From Nocardioides sp. WS12 (lineage in GTDB: Bacteria > Actinomycetota > Actinomycetes > Propionibacteriales > Nocardioidaceae): a DNA stretch of 64,000 nt. The notes beneath the pieces were generated by a model. That model made no database searches and was not told the origin of the DNA. It worked only from the letters and a program-made list of their open reading frames with translations. Position numbers and translations under genes: made by a program. Positions 1 to 8,939 of the stretch are shown in pieces. Location of the stretch: contig NZ_CP053928.1 in NCBI RefSeq assembly GCF_014108865.1, positions 2,418,001 through 2,482,000 of the forward strand, in the 5' to 3' direction. Every line of letters begins with the position of its first letter. Position 1 is the first letter of the stretch.

Positions 1-69
1 GTCCTGCGTCCCGTTCGCCAGGAAGTACGACGAGAGCAGCGGTCGGGCGATCAATCGAGTGAGAGCCAT
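1..69 (-). CDS. DoxX-like membrane protein, N-terminal fragment cut by the window edge
   Basis: Reading leftward from the ATG at 69 there are 23 open codons, beginning MALTRLIARPLLSSYF. Basic residues followed by a hydrophobic helix resemble the start of DoxX-family four-helix membrane proteins. Only the N-terminus is present, so the family call rests on about 20 residues and is tentative. The gene is divergent from the SRAP gene, and the 61 bases between the two starts must hold both promoters. Confidence 0.5.
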   Translation of the reverse strand, partial: MALTRLIARPLLSSYFLANGTQD

Positions 70-117
70 GGCCTTCCGTACCCGACATCCGTCGCAGCAC
101 ACGGGGGTGCGGCCGGA

Positions 118-123
118 TAGATT
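118..123 (+). promoter_or_regulatory. -10 hexamer of a probable leaderless SRAP transcript
   Basis: TAGATT lies 7 bases before the ATG at 131. This spacing would start transcription at or next to the start codon and supports that start over the upstream in-frame codon at 59. Confidence 0.5.
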
Positions 124-130
124 GGCCCGC

Positions 131-916
131 ATGTGCGGGCGCTACGCCTCCAGTCGCAGTCCGGAGGACCTGGTCGAGGAGTTCGAGGTGCTCGACCCGC
201 GCCTCGAAAGCGCGGTCGTGCCGCCGTCGTGGAACATCGCGCCCACCGACCCGGTCCACGCGATCATGGAGCGCACGCCGCGCACCGACGACGACCCGGA
301 CCGCGAGGGCGATCCCGTGCGGCAGCTGCGCGCGCTGCGCTGGGGCCTGGTGCCGTCCTGGGCCAAGGACGAGAAGATCGGCAGCCGGATGATCAACGCC
401 CGGGTGGAGACGGTGGCCGAGAAGCCTGCCTTCCGCAAGGCGTTCGCTTCCCGCCGCTGCATCCTGCCGGCCGACGGCTACTACGAGTGGTACGTCCTGG
501 ATCAGCCCGATGCGAAGGGCAAGCCGCAGAAGCAGCCCTTCTTCATTCACCCCGACGACAGCGGCGTCCTGGCGATGGCCGGCCTCTACGAGATCTGGCG
601 CGACCCGTCGAAGCCCGAGGACGCCGAGGACCGGTTCCGCTGGACCTGCACGGTGCTCACCACCGAGGCGACCGACGAACTCGGTCGGATCCACGACCGG
701 ATGCCGCTGCTGGTCGACCGGGCAAGCCGCGCCGAGTGGCTCGACCCGCGGCGCACCGTCGCGGATCTGTCGAGCCTGCTCACCCCCGCGCAGCAGGCCG
801 GCCTGACGGCGTACCCGGTCTCGGCGGCGGTGGGCAACGTCCGCAACAACGGCCCCGAACTGGTGGCGCCGCTCGCGCTCGCCGATCCCGACGACGGCCA
901 GGAGACGCTGCTGTGA
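131..916 (+). CDS. SRAP (SOS response-associated peptidase) domain protein, YedK/HMCES type
   Basis: This 261-residue protein fits the family that forms a covalent thiazolidine link to abasic sites in single-stranded DNA. It starts MCGRYA, so Cys2 becomes the N-terminal nucleophile once Met is removed. The other active-site residues are visible: Asn89 in the INARVET segment, Glu119 in YYEW, and His188 in IHDRMP. The start at 131 is chosen because the family requires Cys at position 2 and because a -10 hexamer lies 7 bases upstream. Its stop overlaps the GTG start of the next gene by four bases, so the two are probably cotranslated. Confidence 0.93.
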   Translation: MCGRYASSRSPEDLVEEFEVLDPRLESAVVPPSWNIAPTDPVHAIMERTPRTDDDPDREGDPVRQLRALRWGLVPSWAKDEKIGSRMINARVETVAEKPAFRKAFASRRCILPADGYYEWYVLDQPDAKGKPQKQPFFIHPDDSGVLAMAGLYEIWRDPSKPEDAEDRFRWTCTVLTTEATDELGRIHDRMPLLVDRASRAEWLDPRRTVADLSSLLTPAQQAGLTAYPVSAAVGNVRNNGPELVAPLALADPDDGQETLL

Positions 917-1572
917 CCGAGGAACGACTGATCCCGACCGAGTACGGCGAAGGCCGGATCGTCATGCACCGCGCCCGCCGTCCCATGGTGACCCTCCTGC
1001 TCAGCCACGGTGCCGGCGGCGGGATCGAGGCCCGCGACCTGGTCGCTCTGGCGACCCAGCTTCCCGGGCAGGGCATCAACGTCGTGCGCTTCGAGCAGCC
1101 GTGGCGTCGGGCGGGCAGGAAGGTGGCCACGCCGCCGGCGACCCTCGACGTCGGGCTCCGGGCCGCGGCCAACGCCCTGCGGGTCCGCACCCCACTGGTG
1201 GTCGGTGGTCGCTCGGCCGGGGCCCGCTCGGCCGCCCGCACGGCCAGGGGGCTCGGCGCGAGCGGAGTGCTGGCCCTGTCGTTCCCGCTGCACCCGCCGG
1301 GCAAGCCCGAGAAGTCCCGGCTCAGCGAGCTCACCGGTGCCGGGGTCCCGATGCTGATCGTCCAGGGTGAACGCGACCCGATGGGCCGTCCCGAAGAGTT
1401 CCCCGACCCGTTGCCTGCCAACGCCGATCTGGCCGTTGTGCCTGGCGCAGATCACGGGCTCAAGGTGCCGAAGAGCGGGCCGGTCTCGGAGGAGGACGCC
1501 ATGGCGATCGTGGTCGAGTCCACGCTCGAATGGATCGTCCGTGAAATTGTGGGGAATGCCGCCCCTGTCTGA
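913..1572 (+). CDS. alpha/beta hydrolase of the small KANL3/Tex30-like (dienelactone-hydrolase-like) group
   Basis: The 219-residue protein has an oxyanion region at [10 protein letters not shown] near residue 29, a nucleophile elbow GRSAG near residue 98, a probable catalytic Asp in GERDPMG and a His in GADHGLK. These form a full Ser-Asp-His triad. There is no signal peptide, so it is cytosolic. The GTG start overlaps the SRAP stop (GTGA). The substrate is unknown. The last codons carry the SigH-type promoter of the next gene, so the hydrolase and sigma factor share DNA at this junction. Confidence 0.85.
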   Translation: MTEERLIPTEYGEGRIVMHRARRPMVTLLLSHGAGGGIEARDLVALATQLPGQGINVVRFEQPWRRAGRKVATPPATLDVGLRAAANALRVRTPLVVGGRSAGARSAARTARGLGASGVLALSFPLHPPGKPEKSRLSELTGAGVPMLIVQGERDPMGRPEEFPDPLPANADLAVVPGADHGLKVPKSGPVSEEDAMAIVVESTLEWIVREIVGNAAPV

Positions 1573-1578
1573 AGCGTT
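1552..1578 (+). promoter_or_regulatory. SigH/SigR-type autoregulatory promoter
   Basis: GGGAAT at 1552-1557 and GTT at 1576-1578 are separated by 18 bases. This matches the GGAAT-N18-GTT pattern known for SigR/SigH promoters of Streptomyces and mycobacteria. It sits about 75 bases before the sigH start, as expected for positive autoregulation during thiol stress. Confidence 0.7.
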
Positions 1579-1638
1579 CCGCTCACATGATCGCGACTCT
1601 GGAACGCCCGACCGAGGGCATGCCCGTTGGGCAACCTC

Positions 1639-1644
1639 TAGGCT
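1639..1644 (+). promoter_or_regulatory. second, housekeeping-type -10 of sigH
   Basis: TAGGCT lies 8 bases before the ATG at 1653. It would give a leaderless basal transcript in addition to the stress promoter at 1552. Confidence 0.5.
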
Positions 1645-1652
1645 GGGGTGCG

Positions 1653-2315
1653 ATGACCGAGACTTCTGACCTGCCCTCCCTCGACACCGACCTCGACACC
1701 GGTGCCGAGGTCGACGTCGCGACCGAGACCCCCGAGGACCGCGCGGCCCGCTTCGAGCGGGACGCGCTGCCCTTCCTGGACCAGTTGTACGGCGCCGCCA
1801 TGCGGATGACCCGCAACCCGTCCGACGCCGAGGACCTCGTCCAGGAGACCTTCGCGAAGGCGTTCTCCGCTTTCCACCAGTTCCGGCCGGGCACGAACCT
1901 CAAGGCGTGGCTCTACCGGATCCTGACCAACACGTTCATCAACACCTACCGGAAGAAGCAGCGCCAGCCGCAGCAGGCTTTTGCTGGCGACACCGGTGAC
2001 GTCGAGGACTGGCAGCTCGCCCGTGCGGAGTCGCACACCTCCACCGGCCTCAAGTCGGCCGAGATGGAGGCGCTCGAGCACCTTCCCGACAGCCAGGTCA
2101 AGGACGCACTGCAGCGACTGCCGGAGGAGTTCCGGCTCGCGGTCTACCTCGCCGACGTCGAGGGATTCGCCTACAAGGAGATCGCCGAGATCATGGAAAC
2201 GCCGATCGGGACGGTGATGTCCCGCCTCCACCGCGGTCGGCGCCAGCTCCGCGACATGCTCTCCGACTACGTCCGCACCGGCGGCGACGCTCCGGTCGAG
2301 GGAGGTCAGCGATGA
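1653..2315 (+). CDS. sigH: ECF sigma factor of the SigH/SigR thiol-oxidative-stress group
   Basis: The 220-residue protein has sigma region 2 ([15 protein letters not shown] through [14 protein letters not shown]) and region 4 ([16 protein letters not shown] through [14 protein letters not shown]). Both are close to mycobacterial SigH and Streptomyces SigR. The ATG at 1653 is preferred over the in-frame ATG at 1587, because a TAGGCT hexamer lies 8 bases before it and because 1587 falls about where the SigH-type promoter should start transcription. A longer form from 1587 is still possible. Its stop overlaps the anti-sigma start (ATGA). It likely directs thioredoxin, chaperone and low-molecular-weight-thiol genes. 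Confidence 0.93.
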   Translation: MTETSDLPSLDTDLDTGAEVDVATETPEDRAARFERDALPFLDQLYGAAMRMTRNPSDAEDLVQETFAKAFSAFHQFRPGTNLKAWLYRILTNTFINTYRKKQRQPQQAFAGDTGDVEDWQLARAESHTSTGLKSAEMEALEHLPDSQVKDALQRLPEEFRLAVYLADVEGFAYKEIAEIMETPIGTVMSRLHRGRRQLRDMLSDYVRTGGDAPVEGGQR

Positions 2316-2611
2316 ACGACGAGCACGCGCACAGCCACGAGCACGCGCACGGGGACGACCCGACCAACGCCGAGTGTGCCGACTTCCTGGAGCGGATCGT
2401 CCGGCTGATCGACAACGAGCTCGAGCCCGGCGACTGCACGATCGTGCGCGCCCACATCGACTCCTGCAGCCCCTGTCTGGAGCGCTACGACCTGCAGCGC
2501 ACGGTCAAGACCCTGGTCGCCCGCTCGTGTGGCGAGACGGCACCCGACGACTTGCGTGCGCGGGTCCGGATCCAGATCCAGGAGATCCAGGTCCGCATCA
2601 CCGGAGCCTGA
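2312..2611 (+). CDS. rshA: zinc-binding anti-sigma factor RshA/RsrA
   Basis: The 99-residue protein carries the ZAS motif His48-x3-Cys52-x2-Cys55, with Cys22 as the likely fourth zinc ligand. In this family disulfide formation releases zinc and frees the sigma factor. The N-terminus is unusual, with five histidines alternating from residue 5 to 13, which could bind metal. The gene overlaps sigH by four bases, which keeps sigma and anti-sigma levels matched. Confidence 0.92.
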   Translation: MNDEHAHSHEHAHGDDPTNAECADFLERIVRLIDNELEPGDCTIVRAHIDSCSPCLERYDLQRTVKTLVARSCGETAPDDLRARVRIQIQEIQVRITGA

Positions 2612-2643
2612 CCAGAAGCCGGGATCTGCGGCAAGATCTGGAC

Positions 2644-3471
2644 GTGAACTCTGTCCTCATCACCGGCTGCTCCTCCGGTATCGGTGCTGCGACCGCGGCC
2701 CGTCTCGCTGCCAACGGCTGGGACGTGTGGGCCACCGCGCGTCGACCCGAGGTCCTCGCGGACCTCGAGGCGGCCGGCTGCCACACGCTGGCCCTCGACG
2801 TCACCGACGAGGCGTCGATGGTGACCGCCGTCGACACGGTCCTGGCCGGTGCCGGCCGGATCGACGCCCTGGTCAACAACGCCGGCTACTCCCAGTCCGG
2901 CGCCCTCGAGTCGCTCGACGTCGACGACGTACGACGGCAGTTCGAGACGAACGTCTTCGGCCTGATCCGGCTCACCCAACTGGTGCTGCCCTCCATGCGT
3001 GAACAGGGCTCGGGGCGGATCGTGAACATCGGCTCGATGGGCGGCAAGCTCACCTTCCCGGGCGGCGGCGCCTACCACGCGAGCAAGTACGCCGTCGAAG
3101 CCCTCTCCGACGCGCTCCGCTTCGAGGTCGGCGGCTTCGGCGTCAAGGTCGTCCTCATCGAGCCCGGGTTGATCACGACCAACTTCGAGGCAGCCGTCGC
3201 CGCCGGGATGCCGACCGGTGACGGGCCGTACGCGAAGTTCAACGAACTGGTCCAGTCCTCCACCAGCGACGTCTACAACGGTCCGATGGCGAAGTTCGGT
3301 GGCCCGCCCGAGGCGGTGGCGAAGGTGATCGAGAAGGCGCTGACCAAGGCCCACCCGAAGCCGCGCTACACCGTGACCATCTCGGCGCCGGCAGCGATGG
3401 CTGCCCGCAAGGTGCTGGGCGATCGCGGCTGGGACCTGGCGATGCGCGCGCAGTTCCCGCGCCCGGAATAG
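2644..3471 (+). CDS. short-chain dehydrogenase/reductase
   Basis: This 275-residue classical SDR has the cofactor motif TGCSSGIG at residues 7-14, NNAG at 78-81, and catalytic Ser131, Tyr144 and Lys148 (YHASK). The arginines after strand 2 (ATARRPE) favour NADP(H). The GTG at 2644 is chosen because the Rossmann fold starts there; the hexamer CAAGAT 6 bases upstream could serve a leaderless start. The substrate cannot be told from sequence. An SDR also lies next to sigH in mycobacteria, so conserved order is likely. Confidence 0.88.
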   Translation: MNSVLITGCSSGIGAATAARLAANGWDVWATARRPEVLADLEAAGCHTLALDVTDEASMVTAVDTVLAGAGRIDALVNNAGYSQSGALESLDVDDVRRQFETNVFGLIRLTQLVLPSMREQGSGRIVNIGSMGGKLTFPGGGAYHASKYAVEALSDALRFEVGGFGVKVVLIEPGLITTNFEAAVAAGMPTGDGPYAKFNELVQSSTSDVYNGPMAKFGGPPEAVAKVIEKALTKAHPKPRYTVTISAPAAMAARKVLGDRGWDLAMRAQFPRPE

Positions 3472-3484
3472 GGGTTCGTCGACG

Positions 3485-4131
<647 letters not shown>

Positions 4132-4156
4132 GGTCACGTCTCCCGCTGAGGTGCCC

Positions 4157-4198
4157 CAAAAACGACGAACCCCCGGACCAGGGAGGTCGGGGGGTTCG
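4157..4198 (-). terminator. Rho-independent terminator of the bL37 gene
   Basis: CGAACCCCC at 4166-4174 pairs with GGGGGTTCG at 4190-4198 in a 9-bp stem. On the minus strand the stem is followed by GTCG and a run of five T. It lies 17 bases after the bL37 stop. Confidence 0.8.
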
Positions 4199-4214
4199 GG
4201 CGCTCGCTGACGTG

Positions 4215-4289
4215 TCAGCAGTTGGGGCGCTTGCCGTGGTTCGCGCCCTTCTTGCGGCGGGAGCGGCGCTTGCGTCCGGTCTTGCCCAT
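4215..4289 (-). CDS. ribosomal protein bL37 (24 residues)
   Basis: The ATG at 4289 opens a 24-codon frame encoding a very basic peptide that starts MGKTGRKRRSRRKK and ends in NHGKRPNC. This resembles the tiny large-subunit protein bL37 described in mycobacterial ribosomes, including the NHGKRPN ending. A strong AGGAGG at 4294-4299 precedes the ATG, and a terminator follows the stop. The size, charge, ribosome-binding site and terminator together make a real gene very likely. It is short enough to be missed by length-limited gene calling. Confidence 0.85.
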   Translation of the reverse strand: MGKTGRKRRSRRKKGANHGKRPNC

Positions 4290-4370
4290 GGTTCCTCCTG
4301 AGGTCGAGATCGACCCAGTCTCTCAGGTCACCCGTCCCGGACCGCAATCCGGGTCGGGAACTTGTTCCGG

Positions 4371-4754
4371 TCAGCCGGTGACGCGGGCCAGGAAGCGCTC
4401 GGCGTCGACGACCACGCGGGTCACCTCACCGGAACCGGCCAGTTTGCCGGGACGCCCGGCTGCGCTGAGGTTGCGCGCCGCGACAGCGAAGCGCCGCAAC
4501 CGGCCGTCGCTGTGGACGATCCGCGCCGTCACCTCGACCGAGCCGCCGACGGGTGTTGCGACCAGGTGCTCGAGCTCGATGCGCGTGCCCACGCTGGTCT
4601 CGCCGTCGCCGAGCGCGCTCTCGAGGGCGCTGCAGGTCACTGCCTCGCACCACGCCAGAAGGCGCGGCGTCCCGAGCACGGGCAGGCTCCCCGAGCCCAC
4701 GGCCGCAGCCGTGTCGGCCTCGGTCACGACGAACGTCTGGCGTGCCTCGCTCAC
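4371..4754 (-). CDS. hot-dog-fold thioesterase, fluoroacetyl-CoA-thioesterase (FlK)-like
   Basis: The 127-residue protein fits the single hot-dog thioesterase family related to FlK. It has the helix ACEAV-like segment (LLAWCEAVTCSALES), then the strand SVGTRIELEHLVATPVG, which carries the conserved Glu and His. It would hydrolyse an acyl-CoA of unknown identity. The GTG start lies one base after the stop of the upstream TPP enzyme, so the pair is translationally coupled. Confidence 0.75.
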   Translation of the reverse strand: MSEARQTFVVTEADTAAAVGSGSLPVLGTPRLLAWCEAVTCSALESALGDGETSVGTRIELEHLVATPVGGSVEVTARIVHSDGRLRRFAVAARNLSAAGRPGKLAGSGEVTRVVVDAERFLARVTG

Positions 4755-4755
4755 C

Positions 4756-6450
4756 TCAGATCCCGAACGTGGTGCGCGGGTAGGCCGCGTTGACGTCGGT
4801 GATCACGTTGATGAGGTACGGCGCATTGGCAGCGAATGCACGATCCATGGCGGGCCCGATCTGACGGGGGTCGGTGACCGTCTCCCCGGCGCCACCGAGC
4901 GAGGAGACGACCTGGTCGTACGCCGTCCGCGGCGCGAGGTCGGCAGCGACGTCGTACCCGTAGAGCATCTGCATGGGCCCCTTCTCCAGGCCCCACGCGG
5001 AGTTGTTGCCCATCACCATCACGACGGGCAGGTTGTGCCGGACCAGGGTGTCGACGTCCATCAGTGAGAAGCCGGCAGCGCCGTCCCCCAGGAGCAGCAC
5101 CACCTGGGCGGATGGCCGCGCGACGCGGGCGCCGATGGCTGCACCCAGACCGGCGCCCAGGCAGCCGTAGGGTCCGGGGTCGAGCCAGCAGCCCGGCCGC
5201 TTCGGCTCGACGAACTTGCCGGCGAACGACACGAAGTCGCCGCCGTCGCCGATGACCACGGCGTCGTCGGCCAGTCGGGGGACCAGCTCGCCGTAGATCC
5301 GCGCCGGATGGATCGGGTCGGCCTCTGCACCGAGGAGTCCGGCATCCCTGGCTGCTGCGGCGGCCGCAGTGTCCTGGAGCGAGGAGACCCACGCCGACCC
5401 GTCCTTCCGCGAGGAGCCCGCGAGCGCCGTCAGCAGGCCGTCGAACACCGAACTGAGGTCGCCGGCCACCGAGTCGGCCAGCGGGGCGTGGCGCGACAGT
5501 TGGTCCGCCGAGTCGGCAATGTGTACGACGGCCGCGGGTTCCGCTCCGTCCTTGCCACCGAACACGCCGTACCCGAGCCGGAAGTCCAGCGGCGTCCCGA
5601 CCACCACGACCAGGTCGGCCCCACCGAGCGCCGCGCCGCGGGCCTTCGTGACGAGCAGGCGGTGGCCGCCGGGGATCACGCCACGCCCCATGCCGTTGGT
5701 GATGGCGGGCAGGCCCATCTCCTCGACCAGGCGCAGCGCGGCCTCCTCGGCGAAGTCGGCCCACACGTCGGTGCCGAGCACCAGTACCGGCCGCTCGGCG
5801 CGGGCGATCAACGCCGCGATCCGCCCGATGGCGTCGCTGTCGGGCTCCGCGCCGCGGTAGTTGACGATGCTCGGGACCGATCCCGAGCCGACGTTGAAGA
5901 ACTCGTCCATCGGCACGTCGACGTAGGTCGGTCCGCGGTGGGACGACCGGGCCAGCGCGAAGGCGGTGTCGAACCCGGCGGCGACGTCGTTCGCGGTCAT
6001 CAGTGTCGCGGCGTGCTTCGTCACCGGCGTGACGATCGGCAGGTGGTCGATCTCCTGCAGCGCGCCGGTGCCCCAGCGGTTGTTGGGAGCGCGGCCCCCG
6101 ACGACAACCATCGGGGACCCGGCGAAGTTCGCCTGGGCCATCGCGCTGACCCCGTTGGTGACGCCGGGGCCGGCGGTGAGCACGGCCAGCCCGGGAACCC
6201 GGGTGAGCTTGCCGGTGGCTTCTGCGGCGAAGGCGGCGGTCTGTTCGTGCCGCACGTCGAGGATCGACACCGGCGGGCCCACGGCCCCCTCAGCCTGGGA
6301 CTTCACGGCGCCGTCGTACATCGGGAAGACGTGGGCGCCCGACAGGGTGAACATCGTGGAGACGCCGTGGGCCTGGGCGACGGCGACGGCGAGTTCACCG
6401 GCGTGGCCGGTGAGTTCGGTGGGTGCGGATTCCGGGGGAGTGGAGGTCAC
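4756..6450 (-). CDS. thiamine-diphosphate enzyme, acetolactate-synthase-like (IlvG type)
   Basis: The 564-residue protein has all three domains of the acetolactate-synthase/oxalyl-CoA-decarboxylase superfamily: an N-terminal pyrimidine domain with catalytic Glu69 in RHEQTAAFAAE, a central domain, and a C-terminal pyrophosphate domain with GDGAAGFS and GNNSAWG for TPP-Mg binding. It resembles mycobacterial IlvG more than the housekeeping IlvB. No regulatory IlvN subunit lies nearby. Pairing with a thioesterase would also fit a 2-hydroxyacyl-CoA lyase or related role, so the substrate is unresolved. It has a GTG start at 6450. Confidence 0.82.
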   Translation of the reverse strand: MTSTPPESAPTELTGHAGELAVAVAQAHGVSTMFTLSGAHVFPMYDGAVKSQAEGAVGPPVSILDVRHEQTAAFAAEATGKLTRVPGLAVLTAGPGVTNGVSAMAQANFAGSPMVVVGGRAPNNRWGTGALQEIDHLPIVTPVTKHAATLMTANDVAAGFDTAFALARSSHRGPTYVDVPMDEFFNVGSGSVPSIVNYRGAEPDSDAIGRIAALIARAERPVLVLGTDVWADFAEEAALRLVEEMGLPAITNGMGRGVIPGGHRLLVTKARGAALGGADLVVVVGTPLDFRLGYGVFGGKDGAEPAAVVHIADSADQLSRHAPLADSVAGDLSSVFDGLLTALAGSSRKDGSAWVSSLQDTAAAAAARDAGLLGAEADPIHPARIYGELVPRLADDAVVIGDGGDFVSFAGKFVEPKRPGCWLDPGPYGCLGAGLGAAIGARVARPSAQVVLLLGDGAAGFSLMDVDTLVRHNLPVVMVMGNNSAWGLEKGPMQMLYGYDVAADLAPRTAYDQVVSSLGGAGETVTDPRQIGPAMDRAFAANAPYLINVITDVNAAYPRTTFGI

Positions 6451-6479
6451 CCCCGCACCCTAGCCAGCGCGCTGCGGAA

Positions 6480-7328
6480 TCAGGCGAGGAACGCGGGGTG
6501 GATCCGGCGCAGCGAGTCGACGAGCGTGAGCAGCAGGTCCGGGCGGATCGCGGGGTGGCGCGGCGAGATCGTGAGCTGGAGGTAGAGCGCCCGCAGGACG
6601 GCCTGTGCGTTGCCGCTGGCGAGGTACGGGTCGCGGCTGCGCGACGCACGATCGGTCGCCCCGGCCTCGATGCGGCGCACCCAGGGCTCGACGACGGCCA
6701 GCGGGACGCGGTCGCGGCGCAGGATCTCGAGCACCGCGTAGGCGATCCGGTCCGGCTCACCGTGGACCAGCAGCGGGGTGCCGGGGGAGAGGACCCGGTC
6801 GGCGATGATGTCGAGGAGCACGGTCAGCTCGGTGGAGCCGAAGTACGGCGACCGGGCCAGCGCGCCGAGGGCATCGGCTCCGTTGGCGGCCGCATGCGCC
6901 CAGCCCTTGCCGGGCACGAAGCCACGCAGGTCCTGCTCACGGAGGTACCAGGCGGCGAGCCGGTCGCCCCACTGCAGGATCCGGGTGGGCGGCTGGCGGC
7001 GGACGCGGGTGTCGCGGTCGATGCACTCGCCGAGCACCAGCGCGGAGAAGCTGCGGCGGAACACCGAATCGGTGTCGCGCTCGCCCAACCCGACCTCCAG
7101 GCCGGCACACATGCCGTCACCCAGAGCGGCCAGCAGGTCGTCGTAGACGCCGTGCTCGGTCCAGGTGGCAAGGAGCGGGTAGGCCAGGCCGTCGCGGACC
7201 TGCGGGTCCGGATCACCCAGCATCCGGGTGAGGTCGGCTGTGAGGTCGGCAAGCCGATGCTCCGCGGGCGGCGTGCGTTCACCGTTGCGGAGGCCTCGTT
7301 GGAGACCTGACCAGTCCACCGACGCCAT
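6480..7328 (-). CDS. DUF2785-type helical-repeat protein of unknown function
   Basis: The 282-residue protein consists of amphipathic helices and resembles the DUF2785 family, with conserved segments such as SFSALVLGECIDRD and GWAHAAANGADALG. It has no signal peptide and no recognisable catalytic motif. The ATG at 7328 is chosen because GGAGGG lies 10 bases upstream; a GTG at 7346 would place that Shine-Dalgarno sequence inside the coding region. It is divergent from pdtaS. Confidence 0.78.
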   Translation of the reverse strand: MASVDWSGLQRGLRNGERTPPAEHRLADLTADLTRMLGDPDPQVRDGLAYPLLATWTEHGVYDDLLAALGDGMCAGLEVGLGERDTDSVFRRSFSALVLGECIDRDTRVRRQPPTRILQWGDRLAAWYLREQDLRGFVPGKGWAHAAANGADALGALARSPYFGSTELTVLLDIIADRVLSPGTPLLVHGEPDRIAYAVLEILRRDRVPLAVVEPWVRRIEAGATDRASRSRDPYLASGNAQAVLRALYLQLTISPRHPAIRPDLLLTLVDSLRRIHPAFLA

Positions 7329-7429
7329 CAAAGAAAAACCCTCCACGGACCAGCCCGAACCGAATCCCCCGGGGTCATTGTGCCAAAGGGGGTGAAGGAG
7401 TCGACGGCCGGTCCGTTACGTTTGCTCGC

Positions 7430-8908
7430 GTGCCCTCCCTGTCTGCGATTGCACGGCGTCATACGGACCTCGACGCCGCCGATGTCGCGTGGCTGCAACT
7501 GATCCAGGCCGACTGGCAGGTGATCGCCGATCTGTCCTTCGCCGACCTGGTCATGTGGCTCCCGGACCGCCAGGGAAAGGGGTTCTGGGCGGGGGACCAG
7601 ATGCGCCCCACCACCGGCCCGACGGCGTACGTCGACGACATCGTCGGCACCTTCCTGCCGGCCGGTCGTCGTACCCTCGTCGACACCGCCTACGAGCTCG
7701 GCCGGATCGCGCGCGAGGGTGACCCGGAGTGGCGCGACGAGGTGCCGGTGCGGGTCGAGGCGATCCCGGTGCGCCGCGAGGGTCGGGTCATCGCCGTGAT
7801 CAGTCGCAACACGAACCTGCTCGGCGTCCGTACCCCCAGCCTGCTCGAGATCAACTACCTCCAGACGGCCTCCGATCTCGCCAGCATGATCGCGGCCGGA
7901 CTGTTCCCCAGCGCCGGCCAGCGCAGTGACCACGCGGACTCGCCCCGGGTCGGCGACGGGTTCCTGCGCGTCGACGCCGAGGGCCGGGTCGTCTACGCCA
8001 GCCCGAACGGACTGTCGGTGTTTCGCAAGCTGGGCCTGATCGGTGACCTGACCGGGCAGCTGCTGACGGACCTGACCCGCGACCTGGTCCCGCCCAAGAA
8101 GCGGCCCGACGAGGAGACGCTGAGTGCTGTGCTCGGCGGGCGCGCCCATCGCGACACCGAGCTCGGGTCCGCCGGCGGCCCCGGAGACGGCGTTTCGCTC
8201 ATCGTGCGCTCGATCCCGCTGCGCCCCAAGGGCGAGCACATCGGCGGGATGATCCTGCTGCGCGACGTCACCGACCTGCGCCGCCGTGACCGCGAACTCA
8301 TCACCAAGGACGCCACCATCCGGGAGATCCACCACCGGGTGAAGAACAACCTGCAGACCGTCGCCGCCCTGCTGCGCCTCCAGGCGCGCCGGATCGAGTC
8401 ACCGGAGGCCGCGGCAGCCCTCGAGGAGGCCGTACGACGCGTCGGCTCGATCGCGATCGTCCACGAGACCCTGAGCCAGGCGGTCGAGGAGACCGTCGCC
8501 TTCGACGACATCGCCGACCGGCTGGCGCGGCTGGTGATCGACGTCGGGTCGACCGCCGCGAAGGTGCAGGTCCGCCGCGAGGGCAGCTTCGGCGTCCTCG
8601 ACTCCGAGATCGCCACGCCGCTGGCGATGGTGGTCATGGAGTTGATGCAGAACGCGGCCGAGCACGGCTACGCCGACGGTGACGAGGGCGAGATCGTGCT
8701 GCGGGCCGAACGGCACGGAGCGATTCTCGACGTCACCGTCGAGGACGACGGCCGCGGTTTGCCCGACGGCTTCGACCTGGACGCCGCGACCAGCCTGGGG
8801 CTGTCGATCGTGCGCACCCTGGTCGAGTCCGAACTCGGGGGACACCTGACGCTGGGACACAGCGTCGACGGTGGCACCCGGGCAGGCATCAGCCTCCCCG
8901 TGGAGTGA
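7430..8908 (+). CDS. pdtaS: sensor histidine kinase PdtaS
   Basis: The 492-residue soluble kinase has an N-terminal GAF-like region (about 10-160), a PAS domain (about 175-290), an HisKA_2 dimerisation helix with the phospho-accepting His in EIHHRVKNNLQT (His301/302), and an HATPase domain with the N box VVMELMQNAAEHG and G box DDGRGLP. This is the mycobacterial PdtaS architecture, whose partner PdtaR is an RNA-binding antiterminator. No pdtaR is in this window. The GTG start has TACGTT 7 bases upstream, consistent with a leaderless message. It is convergent with whiB1. Confidence 0.93.
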   Translation: MPSLSAIARRHTDLDAADVAWLQLIQADWQVIADLSFADLVMWLPDRQGKGFWAGDQMRPTTGPTAYVDDIVGTFLPAGRRTLVDTAYELGRIAREGDPEWRDEVPVRVEAIPVRREGRVIAVISRNTNLLGVRTPSLLEINYLQTASDLASMIAAGLFPSAGQRSDHADSPRVGDGFLRVDAEGRVVYASPNGLSVFRKLGLIGDLTGQLLTDLTRDLVPPKKRPDEETLSAVLGGRAHRDTELGSAGGPGDGVSLIVRSIPLRPKGEHIGGMILLRDVTDLRRRDRELITKDATIREIHHRVKNNLQTVAALLRLQARRIESPEAAAALEEAVRRVGSIAIVHETLSQAVEETVAFDDIADRLARLVIDVGSTAAKVQVRREGSFGVLDSEIATPLAMVVMELMQNAAEHGYADGDEGEIVLRAERHGAILDVTVEDDGRGLPDGFDLDAATSLGLSIVRTLVESELGGHLTLGHSVDGGTRAGISLPVE

Positions 8909-8939
8909 CGCGCTCGCCGCGCGGCAGCGCGCCAAATGA

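Noticed and set aside
133-912. Upstream extension of the hydrolase gene to position 133
   Set aside because: The extension runs in the wrong frame through the SRAP gene and is Arg/Pro/Gly-rich without similarity; the GTG at 913 overlaps the SRAP stop, as expected for coupling.
1601-1628. Alternative SigH promoter GGAAC...GTT
   Set aside because: The spacer is 20 bases, longer than usual, and the sequence overlaps the possible long-form coding start; the GGGAAT-N18-GTT site at 1552 fits better.
5308-6585. A 425-codon plus-strand frame across the acetolactate-synthase-like gene
   Set aside because: The translation lacks any family motif and lies over conserved TPP-binding motifs on the minus strand.
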